Positions 1-8,478 of a DNA stretch of 64,000 nucleotides are shown one piece after another (within the stretch, counting starts at the first letter, position 1; each line of letters opens with the position of its first letter). The position numbers were made by a program, and so were the translations under genes. The notes under the pieces were generated by a model. That model worked only from the letters and a program-made list of their open reading frames with translations. It ran no database searches and was not told the origin of the DNA. The DNA is taken from NCBI GenBank assembly GCA_945936135.1, contig CAMESG010000006.1:52971-116970 (forward strand), read 5' to 3'. This DNA comes from an uncultured Mollicutes bacterium (lineage in GTDB: Bacteria; Bacillota_I; Bacilli_A; RFN20; CAG-826).

Positions 1-303
1 ATATAGCCCCGTGCCTCCCGCGATGATCGCGACCTTGCCTTCTTTTTCAACTTCTTGGAGGGTCCTTCTTAAATCGAGTTGATATTCCGCGACGGAATAA
101 TCATGATCCAAGGGAACGAAGTCAAAAAGCAAATGAGGAACCATGGCCCTTTCTTCAGGGGTCGGCTTTGCCGTTGCGATATTGAGCTCTTGGTAGACTT
201 GAAAAGCGTCCGCGTTGATCACGACCCCATTAAGTTTTCGGGCAAGGGAAATCGCGATCTTGCTCTTCCCCGACGCCGTTGGACCCGTCAAGACCAAGAT
301 CAT
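1..303 (-). CDS. miaA: tRNA dimethylallyltransferase MiaA (N-terminal 101 codons, cut by window edge)
   Basis: MiaA transfers a dimethylallyl group to N6 of A37 in tRNAs that read codons starting with U. The visible part begins MILVLTGPTASGKSKIAISL, a P-loop nucleotide-binding motif (GPTASGKS), followed by an INADAFQVY segment matching the family's D-S-x-Q-x-Y-type motif, and it runs open to base 1 at a GGTGLY segment, also typical. The ATG overlaps the miaB stop as ATGA, so the two genes are translationally coupled. The pairing makes sense because MiaB methylthiolates the product of MiaA. The rest of the gene lies outside the window. Confidence 0.93.
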   Translation of the reverse strand, partial: MILVLTGPTASGKSKIAISLARKLNGVVINADAFQVYQELNIATAKPTPEERAMVPHLLFDFVPLDHDYSVAEYQLDLRRTLQEVEKEGKVAIIAGGTGLY

Positions 304-2048
304 TCAAAGAAGGCCTCCGCTTCAAGTAGCAAGGGTTCTAGATCCTTCTTCCTTGCCTCCAAATTCAAGACGAGAGGATCCTCTTGATAGGCTTTTTCCA
401 GGGCTTTTGCGTGGTTTCTTTCTTTGATGAAAGCCGCATCGTCCCCGTCTTTAACGGCGTTCTGCATGCTTTCTTTGGCCTTGAGGATTTCTTGCTTGAG
501 TTCGTTTAACGCCAAAGATTCTTCGACCGCTTTCTTGGCAAGAAGGTATTCTTTCGCCGGGGCTTCGCTTAGAAGCAATCTCCCCGCGCGCTTGGCTAAC
601 GCAAGAATGGGATCGTCGACCAAGGTGCCCTTCATGGAGAAGGCGTGGTCTTCTTCGACCAAGACGTTGACGATGCACCCCTTCAAGGCCTTTGGCCCTT
701 TGAAGTGGACAAGTTTTCCATTCTCCGCGTAACCCGAAAGGAAGTCTGGGTCCTTTTTGGATGGTCCATCGACGAGAATCGAATAGACGTGCCCAAGCAT
801 TTGGGAACTATGGAAGGTGACGCCTTCTTCGACCGCTTTCAAGAGACGGTTGAAGCGTTCTTTCTTGACCTCCATCGCGACGTCGTCCTTCATCTTCGCC
901 GCCGGGGTGCCCTTACGAGGCGAATAGATGAAGGTGAAGGCCGCGTCGTACTTGACTTCGTTGACCAGGCTTAACGTATCTTCAAACTGCTCTTCCGTTT
1001 CGCCAGGGAAGCCGACGATGATGTCCGTTGTGATCGCGCAGCCAGGGATCTTGGTTTTGATCTTGTTCACCAAGGCTAAATAGTCTTCCCTGCTATAGCG
1101 ACGGCCCATGATGCGGAGCATCGAGGTCGAACCCGATTGGACGGGAAGATGGATGCAAGGCATGATGTTCTTGTTTTTCGCGATCACATCGAGCATCTCG
1201 TCGGAAAAATCCCAAGGGTGGCTCGTCATGAAGCGAAGGCGCGGAATCCCTAGATCCGCGACCTCTTGGAGAATGGTCGCAAAGCTCGTCCCGTCCTTGA
1301 AGTCCTTGCCATAGCTATTGACGTTTTGCCCAAGTAAGGTGATCTCTTGATAGCCTTCTTCGATCAGGGCCTTGCATTCTTTCAAGATATCTTCCTTGGC
1401 CCTGCTCCGTTCTCTGCCCCTCGTATAAGGGACGATGCAGTAGGTGCAGAATTTATCGCACCCATAGGTGATGTTCACGAAGGCCTTATAGGAATCCAAA
1501 CGGGTGGAAGGCAAGTTCTCGACGATGTCCCCGGGATAGGAAACGATGTCGACGATGTCTTTCTTCCGTTCCAACGCCTCGGCGATCAAATTCAAAAGGT
1601 TCGATAGGTTATGGGTTCCAAAGATCAAATTGACGTAAGGATAGGAGGCCTTCACGGCTTTCGCGACCCCCTCTTCTTGCATCATGCATCCGCAGACGGC
1701 AAGGAAAAAGGAAGGATCGGCCTTGCGGTTGGCCTTGAATTTGCCGATCTCGCCATAGACCTTCTCTTCGGCGTTCTCTCTGACCGCACAGGTATTGATG
1801 ATCACTAGACCCGCTTCAGCTTCGACGTCGGTCCGTGTCATCCCCGCGAGTTCGAGATAGCCTGCCATCACTTCTTCATCGCGCACGTTGCCTTGGCAGC
1901 CAAAGGTTTTGATGAAGTATTTACGGCCTTGTCCAAACGCTTTGACGCTTTCAGGGACAACAGCATCTTCGCGGATGGTCTTCGGATCAAGGCGCTTGGT
2001 ACGAGCCTTCGATAAGTCAGGGAGAGATTTATAAATGGTGCGTGACAT
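300..2048 (-). CDS. miaB: tRNA-2-methylthio-N6-dimethylallyladenosine synthase MiaB with a YlbF/YmcA-like C-terminal domain
   Basis: MiaB is a radical-SAM enzyme that adds a methylthio group to i6A37 of tRNA. The N-terminal UPF0004 domain carries Cys51, Cys87 and Cys121; the radical-SAM CxxxCxxC is Cys197, Cys201, Cys204; a TRAM domain ends near residue 475. Residues about 480-582 are an extra alpha-helical segment (LALAKRAGRLLL, EEAEAFF-like end, many Glu/Lys) resembling the YlbF/YmcA (RicF/RicA) family. In Bacillus subtilis ymcA lies directly downstream of the miaB gene ymcB, so this looks like a fusion of the pair. I start at 2048 because AAAGGAG lies six bases upstream; an in-frame ATG six codons earlier lacks this. 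The start overlaps ymdB by 20 bases. Family assignment of the extension is inference. Confidence 0.93.
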   Translation of the reverse strand: MSRTIYKSLPDLSKARTKRLDPKTIREDAVVPESVKAFGQGRKYFIKTFGCQGNVRDEEVMAGYLELAGMTRTDVEAEAGLVIINTCAVRENAEEKVYGEIGKFKANRKADPSFFLAVCGCMMQEEGVAKAVKASYPYVNLIFGTHNLSNLLNLIAEALERKKDIVDIVSYPGDIVENLPSTRLDSYKAFVNITYGCDKFCTYCIVPYTRGRERSRAKEDILKECKALIEEGYQEITLLGQNVNSYGKDFKDGTSFATILQEVADLGIPRLRFMTSHPWDFSDEMLDVIAKNKNIMPCIHLPVQSGSTSMLRIMGRRYSREDYLALVNKIKTKIPGCAITTDIIVGFPGETEEQFEDTLSLVNEVKYDAAFTFIYSPRKGTPAAKMKDDVAMEVKKERFNRLLKAVEEGVTFHSSQMLGHVYSILVDGPSKKDPDFLSGYAENGKLVHFKGPKALKGCIVNVLVEEDHAFSMKGTLVDDPILALAKRAGRLLLSEAPAKEYLLAKKAVEESLALNELKQEILKAKESMQNAVKDGDDAAFIKERNHAKALEKAYQEDPLVLNLEARKKDLEPLLLEAEAFFE

Positions 2049-2832
2049 GGTTGAACTCCTTTCCATCTAAGAAGCGCATGGGCTCAACGGAAGAGCACTT
2101 GCCCGTCAAAGGATCGATGCGCAACAAGACGCAATCGATCTCGGCAGGCCCATCTTCTGCAATCGCGAAGCGGTTGCCCTTCTTGTACAAAAGCGCATCG
2201 AGGATCGAATCCGGGCGATAACCGATGATCCCATCCTGCATCCCGCAATAGCCGACATCGGTCAAGAAACCGGAACCTTCGATAATGCAAGGATCCGCGG
2301 TTTGAACGTGGGTGTGGGTTCCGATCACCGCGGAGACCCTGCCTTTGAAGGCTTCCAAAAGCATCTTCTTTTCCGAGGTCGAATCCGCATGGAAATCGAC
2401 GATCCGGACGCTCGCCTCTGGATCAAGCGCGTCTTCTAACGCTTCGAAAGGAGAATCGACTTCTTCTTTCATGAAGGCTTGGCCCAAAAGATTGACGACT
2501 TGGATCGAGGTACCGCCTAGATCGAAGGTCAAGGATCCGCTTCCGAGGAAGTAGGTCGGCAAATTCAAAGGCCGAACGAGTTGCTCGGCCTCTTCGATGT
2601 AATCGTCGATCTGATCGCGTCCGTGGTAATGGTTGCCTAGAGTGACGCAATCAACCCCCAAGGCCAAAAGGCGGCGGTATTCCTTGTAGGTCAAGCCGCT
2701 GCCCTTGCAGGTATTCTCCCCGTTGACGATCACGAAGTCGGCACCGAGGGCTTTCTTTAGACGCGGAAGGTGCTGCTCCAAAGCCTCTAGGCCAATCTCG
2801 CCGACGACATCGCCAAAGAAGAGAACGTTCAT
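2029..2832 (-). CDS. ymdB: YmdB-family metallophosphoesterase
   Basis: This 267-residue protein belongs to the YmdB family of calcineurin-like phosphodiesterases acting on 2',3'-cyclic nucleotides and affecting biofilm and motility decisions in Bacillus. Metal-binding motifs are visible: MNVLFFGDVVGEIG at the N-terminus (GDVVG), VNGENTCKGSG, TLGNHYHGRD, VDFHADSTSEK and GTHTHVQTAD. The ATG at 2832 starts with the family's usual N-terminus; the open frame extends upstream only into rny. It sits between rny and miaB, the same order as in Bacillus, with a 20-base overlap into miaB, implying one operon. Confidence 0.93.
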   Translation of the reverse strand: MNVLFFGDVVGEIGLEALEQHLPRLKKALGADFVIVNGENTCKGSGLTYKEYRRLLALGVDCVTLGNHYHGRDQIDDYIEEAEQLVRPLNLPTYFLGSGSLTFDLGGTSIQVVNLLGQAFMKEEVDSPFEALEDALDPEASVRIVDFHADSTSEKKMLLEAFKGRVSAVIGTHTHVQTADPCIIEGSGFLTDVGYCGMQDGIIGYRPDSILDALLYKKGNRFAIAEDGPAEIDCVLLRIDPLTGKCSSVEPMRFLDGKEFNHVTHHL

Positions 2833-2836
2833 AGGC

Positions 2837-4429
2837 TTACTTCGCGATCTCCTGCGCGCGGTATTCGCGAATGACCGCGACCTTGATTTGGCCAGGATAG
2901 GTGACGTTATGCTCGATGTTGTCGCGGATGTCCTGGGCCATCTTGACGGCTTCGGCATCGCTCACCTTATCCGGCAAGACGATGACGCGGACTTCGCGAC
3001 CCGATTGCATGGCATACGCCTGAGCGACGCCATCGTAGCTCTTGGCGATCGTTTCCAAGGCTTCGATGCGTTTGACGTAGGTTTCTAGGGTTTCCGAACG
3101 CGCGCCGGGACGGGCGGCGCTAAGGGTATCTGCGGCGGCGACCAAGTAAGAGATCACGCAGGTCGCAGGGACATCGCCGTGGTGGCTTTGGATCGCGTTG
3201 CAAACAACGTCGTTCTCGCCGCACTTCCGCGCGATTTCATAGCCCAATTGGACGTGGGTGCCTTCTTGTTCGAAATCGACCGATTTGCCGATGTCGTGGA
3301 GAAGACCCGCGCGACGGGCAAGGTTCGTATCTAACCCGAGTTCCCCCGCCATAAGGCCGGCGAGATAGGCGACTTCCATCGAATGCATCAAGGCGTTTTG
3401 GCCATAGGAAGTACGGTAATGCAAACGCCCGATCAAGGGGACCAAGTCGCGATGCATGCGCGGCAAGCCGAGCTTGAAGATCGCTTCTTGTCCGTATTTC
3501 ACGCAGGAATCATCGACTTCTTTTTTCACTTTCGCGACGACTTCTTCGATGCGGCCCGGTTGAATGCGGCCGTCTTTTACGAGGATTTCGAGGGATTTGC
3601 GCGCAATTTCGCGACGGATCGGATCGAAGCAGGAAACGGTGATCGCTTCCGGGGTATCGTCGATGACGAGATCGACGCCGAGTTGTTGTTCTAAGACGCG
3701 GATGTTGCGGCCTTCGCGTCCGATGATGCGGCCCTTCATCTCATCGTTAGGAAGGGCGACGACCGAGACGGTGCGTTCTGTGACGACGTCTTGGGCGTAG
3801 CGTTGGCAGGCGGAGACGAGCAAATCGATGGCGCGGGCTTGCGCGGTATCGCGGGCTTCGTCTTCCGCGTTCTTGATATAAGCGCTGATCTCCATCGCCA
3901 TCTTGCTTTCGACGCGCTTCATGATCTCGTCATGGGCTTCGGCGATCGACATCCCGGAAACCTTCTCAAGTTCTTTGATGATGCTATCGATCTTCTCGTC
4001 CAATTCTTCCTTGCGCTTCTTCTGAAGTTCGAGTTGGCGATCAAGGGAGGCGTTCTTCTGTTCGATGCTTTCCGCGCGGCGAAGCAATTGGGCTTCGCGC
4101 TCGGTGAAAGCGTCCATGCGCATGTCGAGCTTTTGCTGCTCGGAAGCGATTTCCGCCTTGCGCTGGCGGGTGTAATTGTCCGTTTCCTGCTTAGTTTCGA
4201 AAGCGGTTTGCTTCGCGTCAAGCTGGGCGTTTTTGATGATGCGATCGGCTTTGTAGTTCGCATCCTTGATGATGTTGTCGGCTTTGCGGGTTGCCGTAGA
4301 ACCCTTGCGTCTTCCAAGCAAGAAGACAATGAGAACCGTGATGCCGGCGGCAATGGCAGCGGCAGCGACCGCGACGATGATCACGTGCCAGACTTCAATT
4401 TGCGTGGCAAATAGGGTCAGGGTAGACAT
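2837..4429 (-). CDS. rny: Ribonuclease Y
   Basis: RNase Y is the membrane-anchored endoribonuclease that starts mRNA decay in Bacillota. The 530-residue protein has the expected plan: one N-terminal membrane helix (about residues 13-38, VIIVAVAAAAIAAGITVLIV), a long charged coiled coil (about 50-200), a KH RNA-binding segment (GRIIGREGRNIR near 235-247) and an HD domain with the HDIGKS metal site. An AAGGAG precedes the ATG by about nine bases. It heads the rny-ymdB-miaB-miaA operon; only four bases separate its stop from the ymdB start. The length is about that of Bacillus Rny. Confidence 0.96.
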   Translation of the reverse strand: MSTLTLFATQIEVWHVIIVAVAAAAIAAGITVLIVFLLGRRKGSTATRKADNIIKDANYKADRIIKNAQLDAKQTAFETKQETDNYTRQRKAEIASEQQKLDMRMDAFTEREAQLLRRAESIEQKNASLDRQLELQKKRKEELDEKIDSIIKELEKVSGMSIAEAHDEIMKRVESKMAMEISAYIKNAEDEARDTAQARAIDLLVSACQRYAQDVVTERTVSVVALPNDEMKGRIIGREGRNIRVLEQQLGVDLVIDDTPEAITVSCFDPIRREIARKSLEILVKDGRIQPGRIEEVVAKVKKEVDDSCVKYGQEAIFKLGLPRMHRDLVPLIGRLHYRTSYGQNALMHSMEVAYLAGLMAGELGLDTNLARRAGLLHDIGKSVDFEQEGTHVQLGYEIARKCGENDVVCNAIQSHHGDVPATCVISYLVAAADTLSAARPGARSETLETYVKRIEALETIAKSYDGVAQAYAMQSGREVRVIVLPDKVSDAEAVKMAQDIRDNIEHNVTYPGQIKVAVIREYRAQEIAK

Positions 4430-4669
4430 AAAAATAGAACTCCTTTATTCCACCTCAAAGAACGTTGCGCCCTCGACAAAAACAATAGGGGAATATCACT
4501 TGCGGAAAAGATAATTCAATGTTTATCGAATCCGTTAATTAAGACGTATTACGACCAAGTAAGGGAAGGCACTCTCTGAGTACGCAATTATTTTAACAAC
4601 ATTCCTTCCCTATTTATAGGGGGAGTTCTAAAACAGGGGAGGATCATAGGTAGCGAAGGCTGATGAAAA

Positions 4670-4693
4670 GAGGCAATTCCTCTTTTTTTCCTT
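4670..4693. terminator. Terminator-like hairpin
   Basis: AAAAGAGG, loop CAATT, CCTCTTTT followed by more T form a perfect 8-bp stem with a T tract. The rest of the 345-base stretch between rny and the IS end (4430-4740) holds the rny upstream region and a separated inverted repeat (AGGGAAGG near 4562, CCTTCCCT near 4604). I see no gene in it. Confidence 0.4.
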
Positions 4694-4740
4694 GCAAAGA
4701 TCGGATGACAATTGCACGTGTCTCCCAAAAAGTTTGGAAA

Positions 4741-4768
4741 TGTCTACTTTTTTTGGTTACCAGTGCAC
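4741..4768 (+). mobile_element. Solo IS3/IS150-like terminal sequence
   Basis: The bases TGTCTACTTT...GGTTACCAGTGCAC are nearly the reverse complement of the left end of the IS element at 63393-63419. Read on the plus strand this is a right end, but no transposase gene is recognisable upstream. The RHS remnant begins immediately downstream, so the insertion or a later deletion probably truncated that gene. Confidence 0.6.
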
Positions 4769-4769
4769 G

Positions 4770-5560
4770 CGACAGGGTGTCTGGTTTCCGTCGGATGCGA
4801 TCTCGATTCTTCGGGCAACCCGACGAAGCACCTCGACGGGTCGCTGGAAACCTTCGCTTTCACCGAATCCACCTTCACGAATGCATGGATCTCGGCGCTC
4901 AAAACTGCGACGGCGTCCTCGATTCGGACTTACTTCGACGAAGTGGGGCGACCAACGGTGAAGGAGATCGCCGACCAAGGGAACGCTCTGAGGAAGAGCT
5001 ACATTTACAAAACGAATGGGGCGTTCGATACGACGAGAATCGAAAGAGAAGTCAACTTCCTCGATCAAACCGCCCTTTACGGCTACGACCCCATGGGAAA
5101 AGTAACCTCGATCGGCTATTCGGGCGGGGCGAACGCCACGGCGCTGCCGAAGAGCAAGACCTACGTTTACGATCCGTTCGGGCGCCTCGTCTCATCCAAG
5201 CACGGGACCGCGAACCACGGCTATTCCTACGACAAGGACGGAAACATCCTCGTAAAAGATGGCGTGACCTACACCTACGACGCCGCCTTCAAAGGGCGCC
5301 TTAGATCCAGGAACGACAACATGCTCCTCGAATACAACGACGCCTTGCTGGGCAACCGACCATAAAGACCATCGATTCCGCGAAGGGGTTCTTCGTCTCC
5401 AAGGTCAGCCACTTCCTGTTCAAGGGATATTTCCACGACGAGGAGACGGGATTCTACTACCTCGAATCCCGCTACTACGACCCCGAACTCGCGAGGTTCA
5501 TCTCGATCGACGAGGCTTCCAACCTTGTCGATGCCATCCATCGATTTCTAAAAACTTCCT
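4770..5560 (+). pseudogene. RHS/YD-repeat protein remnant, frameshifted
   Basis: RHS-repeat proteins are large secreted or surface proteins, often polymorphic toxins, whose YD repeats form a shell. Repeats are visible in one frame up to the stop at 5365: YFDEVGRPT, YGYDPMGKVTSIGY, YVYDPFGRLVS, YSYDKDGNIL, YTYDAA. The RHS core signature then continues in another frame from about 5419: FKGYFHDEETGFYYLESRYY followed by DPELARFISIDEASN. The 5' end is cut at an IS end, the core is shifted relative to the repeats, and the usual DPTG core end and any toxin tip are absent. I read this as a dead 3' fragment. The 250 bases after it (5560-5800) show no convincing gene. Confidence 0.8.
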
Positions 5561-5798
5561 GCCCTCGTTGTCATGCGGGCAGTTCCGCCGAAGCATCTTT
5601 TGCTTGTGCCATTGTGCCGAGCTTCGTCCACCCGCCCCGCAAAATCACGAATGACAGTTGCGATTATGACGTCATGCCTAGAAGCCCATTGAATGTTCTG
5701 CGCCTATCGACAGCTAGCGCAATACAGCAATGTCTTTCAAAAGGCTCTACTTTTGCAAAGATTTTTCTATATAATGCATTCATAGACAAGGAGTTCAT

Positions 5799-6095
5799 AG
5801 GAACAAATCCAATAAAACGACTTCCCTCGTTTGCGCCATCGTCGGCATTTCCCTCGCGGTGGTCTCCTTCTTCATTTTCACATTCCTCTCCATCCCTTCC
5901 TTCATTTTAGGGGTCATCGCCGTCGTGTTTTTCATAAAGAACAAGAAAGCCGGGAATCCAACGAGCGTCGCGGCTTTGGTCTGTGGCATCATCTCCATCA
6001 TCCTCGGCCTCGTCGGCTTCGTTTCGATGATCGTGAACATGATCATCATCGCCGGAAGCATCGAAAGCGCCACCGCCATCGCCCTTTTGATCTAA
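5799..6095 (+). CDS. Small membrane protein, DUF4190-like, start codon apparently lost
   Basis: The frame encodes about 98 residues with three hydrophobic stretches (SLVCAIVGISLAVVSFFIF, FILGVIAVVFFI, VAALVCGIISIILGLVGFV) and a short loop KNKKAGNPT between them, resembling small DUF4190-type membrane proteins of unknown role. No ATG, GTG or TTG lies at the expected N-terminus. AAGGAG at 5788-5793 is followed by TTCATAGGAAC; one inserted G (ATGAGGAAC) would give a well-placed start. The only in-frame alternative, GTG at 5859, falls inside the first hydrophobic segment. A one-base deletion or a sequencing error would explain it. A -10-like TATAAT is at about 5769. Confidence 0.5.
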   Translation, partial: RNKSNKTTSLVCAIVGISLAVVSFFIFTFLSIPSFILGVIAVVFFIKNKKAGNPTSVAALVCGIISIILGLVGFVSMIVNMIIIAGSIESATAIALLI

Positions 6096-6107
6096 TCTTG
6101 AAAACGA

Positions 6108-6160
6108 AAAAAAGCCTTCGAGAAATCGACGCAAAGCCCGATTTCGAGAAGGCCTTTTCT
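6108..6160. terminator. Bidirectional terminator between the small membrane protein gene and pfp
   Basis: Long imperfect stem (GCCTTC...AAATCG with CGATTT...GAAGGC) flanked by an A run on the left and TTTTCTTT on the right. It serves two converging genes. Confidence 0.75.
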
Positions 6161-6174
6161 TTAATCGATGTCCA

Positions 6175-7347
6175 TCATTTATCCGTATAGGTGCAGTATT
6201 GGAACACCCCCATCGCATCAAGTTTCAAAGGCATATCGCCTTTTAACAAAGGCAAGAGGTAATTCGCGAACTTCCGATTCGGCAACCCATCTTCCCCAAT
6301 CCAATCCAAAGGGAACATCCTTTCCTTGTCCGCGCATTCGCAGAACGGGTGCATATCCAAGGTGAAATGGAGCTTCTTCTCTTCGCTCCGGCGCAAGCCT
6401 AACATCACGCCCGAAACCCCGGAATACGCCTGATCGACCGCGGCTTCGCCAAGCCATTGGGCTTGATCGCTATCGACCTTGGAAATCGTATAGGGGATCG
6501 CGCGGCATAAGGTTCCAAAGACCTGGGCACGCACGGGAACCCCAAGTCTCTCTTTGACGATCGCGCCCAAATGGAAGGCCACGCCTTCTTGGGCCTTATG
6601 GCCAAAGGAATCGACTTCGCCTAACCCAAGGGCAGGCAAGTTCAATCCTTCGGAGATCGCGACGAGGACGCAACCTCTCCGATCGTAGATCTCTTTGACT
6701 TTCGCTAAGAACTTCTCTTCGTCGAATTCGCTTTCCGGGAGCAAGAGGATGTCCGGGGTGCAAGGGGCCTTCAATAGACCGATGGACGCGGTCAACCAGC
6801 CCGCGTTCCTCCCTTGGATCTCGACGATGTTGACCTTGCCCCTAGGATAAGCAAGGGCATCCAAGGCAAAGCAAGCGAAAGTATTCATGACCGCGCGGCA
6901 GGCGGAAGGATAGCCCGGGCAGAAATCCGTGCCCATCAAGTCGTTATCGATGGTCTTGGGAACCCCGACGACCTTCAAGCCCCAATCCTTGAAATGCTCA
7001 TGGAGGCGCATGCCCGTGTTCATCGAGTCGTTGCCCCCGTTGATGATAAGGTAATCGACGTCGTATTTGATAAGGGTGTCCTCGATCTTCTTCCAATGCT
7101 CAAAGTTTTCATCGATCTTATGGCGCGTGGAGCCTAAGGCCATGCCTGGGGTTTGACGCAGCAAGACCAAGCGGTTGTAGGGCAAGTCCGTGAGCTCGAC
7201 CACGCGATCGCGGATCAAGCCGTCGATCCCATGCAAGGCCCCATAGACTTTTAACCCCAAGTCCCGAGCGCGGCGGATGACCCCGTTCAGGGAAGAGTTG
7301 ATGACGGTTGTCGGACCGCCAGATTGCAGATAGAGAACAGATCCCAT
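6175..7347 (-). CDS. pfp: 6-phosphofructokinase, probably pyrophosphate-dependent
   Basis: The 390-residue protein phosphorylates fructose 6-phosphate in glycolysis. The family's nucleotide-site motif reads GGNDSMNT and the following motif is GVPKTIDNDL. An Asp in the GG-x-D-S motif and Lys in PKTIDND are the known marks of PPi-using enzymes; ATP enzymes carry GGDGS and PGTIDND. EIQGRNAGWL also fits the PPi group. The start at 7347 follows AAAGGAG by seven bases; a longer open frame runs 17 codons further but crosses the recA terminator. The PPi-type reaction is reversible, so it could work in both glycolysis and gluconeogenesis. Cofactor choice is inferred from motif residues only. Confidence 0.88.
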   Translation of the reverse strand: MGSVLYLQSGGPTTVINSSLNGVIRRARDLGLKVYGALHGIDGLIRDRVVELTDLPYNRLVLLRQTPGMALGSTRHKIDENFEHWKKIEDTLIKYDVDYLIINGGNDSMNTGMRLHEHFKDWGLKVVGVPKTIDNDLMGTDFCPGYPSACRAVMNTFACFALDALAYPRGKVNIVEIQGRNAGWLTASIGLLKAPCTPDILLLPESEFDEEKFLAKVKEIYDRRGCVLVAISEGLNLPALGLGEVDSFGHKAQEGVAFHLGAIVKERLGVPVRAQVFGTLCRAIPYTISKVDSDQAQWLGEAAVDQAYSGVSGVMLGLRRSEEKKLHFTLDMHPFCECADKERMFPLDWIGEDGLPNRKFANYLLPLLKGDMPLKLDAMGVFQYCTYTDK

Positions 7348-7365
7348 TGTTTCTACTCCTTTAAA

Positions 7366-7390
7366 GAAAAAAGGCGTGCAAAGACGCCTT
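7366..7390 (-). terminator. recA terminator
   Basis: On the minus strand AAGGCGT, a six-base loop and ACGCCTT are followed by TTTTC. It lies five bases after the recA stop and just before the pfp ribosome binding site. Confidence 0.85.
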
Positions 7391-7394
7391 GAAT

Positions 7395-8423
7395 TCATTC
7401 TTTCGTTTCTTCGATCTCGCCATCGCTAGAAAAGGAAGCGCGAATCTTCTTTTCTAGGTCTGCGGTGATTTCGGCATGGTCTTTGAGATAGGCCTTGGCC
7501 GCTTCGCGCCCATTGCCGATCTTGTTGCCATCGATCGCATACCAGTTGCCGGTCTTATCGATCAAGGAGAGTTCGATGCCTAGATCGAGCAATTCCCCAT
7601 AACGCGAGATCCCTTCGCCATAGATCAAATCGATGACGCAGGATTTGAAGGGCGGGGCGACCTTGTTCTTCACGATCTTGACGCGCACCGTGTTGCCGAT
7701 GATGTCGGAGCCATTCTTGATGGCTTCGGCCTTGCGGATATCGATGCGGATCGTCGAATAGAACTTCAGCGCCCTCCCGCCGGTCGTGGTCTCCGGGTTG
7801 CCATAGAGCACGCCGACCTTCTCGCGAAGCTGGTTGATGAAGACGACGACGGTGCCCGTGCGATTCAAGACGCCCGCGATCTTGCGCATGCCCTTTGACA
7901 TCAAACGGGCTTGCAAGCCAACTTGGTTATCCGACATCACGCCATCAAGTTCCGCCTGGGGAACAAGGGCGGCGACGGAGTCCACGACGATGATGTCGAG
8001 CGCTCCGCTTTCCGCGAGCATCTCGACGATTTCAAGCGCCTGCTCGCCGGAATCTGGCTGAGAAAGGATCAATTCGTCGATGTTGACGCCTAACTTCTCG
8101 GCATAATCCGGGTCGATCGCGTGCTCTGCGTCCACGAAGGCGGCGCGCCCGCCCTTCTTTTGGGCTTGGGCGATCGCTTCGAGGGCAAGGGTGGTCTTGC
8201 CGGAGCTTTCCGGACCAAAGATCTCAATGATGCGCCCGCGGGGATACCCGCCGACCCCCAGGGCGTAGTCGAGCAAAATGGAGCCCGAAGGAATCACGTC
8301 GACGTCGACGCGCGTCCTTTCGCCTAGGCGCATAACCGCGCCTTTCCCATAGGTCTTCTGGATGGATTTCAGCGCTTCTTCGAGCGCCTGTTGTTTGTTG
8401 GTTTCTTCTACTTTATTGGCCAT
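7395..8423 (-). CDS. recA: Recombinase RecA
   Basis: RecA drives homologous recombination and SOS induction by forming filaments on single-stranded DNA. The 342-residue sequence shows Walker [19 protein letters not shown], Walker B-type [12 protein letters not shown], the loop segment [20 protein letters not shown] and [22 protein letters not shown] precedes the ATG by nine bases. It follows cinA by 55 bases, the usual Firmicutes order. I saw no clear LexA box in the short upstream gap. A strong terminator follows the stop. Confidence 0.98.
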   Translation of the reverse strand: MANKVEETNKQQALEEALKSIQKTYGKGAVMRLGERTRVDVDVIPSGSILLDYALGVGGYPRGRIIEIFGPESSGKTTLALEAIAQAQKKGGRAAFVDAEHAIDPDYAEKLGVNIDELILSQPDSGEQALEIVEMLAESGALDIIVVDSVAALVPQAELDGVMSDNQVGLQARLMSKGMRKIAGVLNRTGTVVVFINQLREKVGVLYGNPETTTGGRALKFYSTIRIDIRKAEAIKNGSDIIGNTVRVKIVKNKVAPPFKSCVIDLIYGEGISRYGELLDLGIELSLIDKTGNWYAIDGNKIGNGREAAKAYLKDHAEITADLEKKIRASFSSDGEIEETKE

Positions 8424-8478
8424 GTTAGATTGCCTCCTATCCTAGTTATTGCCAAGAATTTGGCGAATGGACGGAAGA

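Noticed and set aside
4562..4612. Inverted repeat AGGGAAGG...CCTTCCCT upstream of the IS end as a riboswitch or attenuator
   Set aside because: Only an 8-bp stem with a loop of nearly 40 bases, no T tract and no gene it could control.
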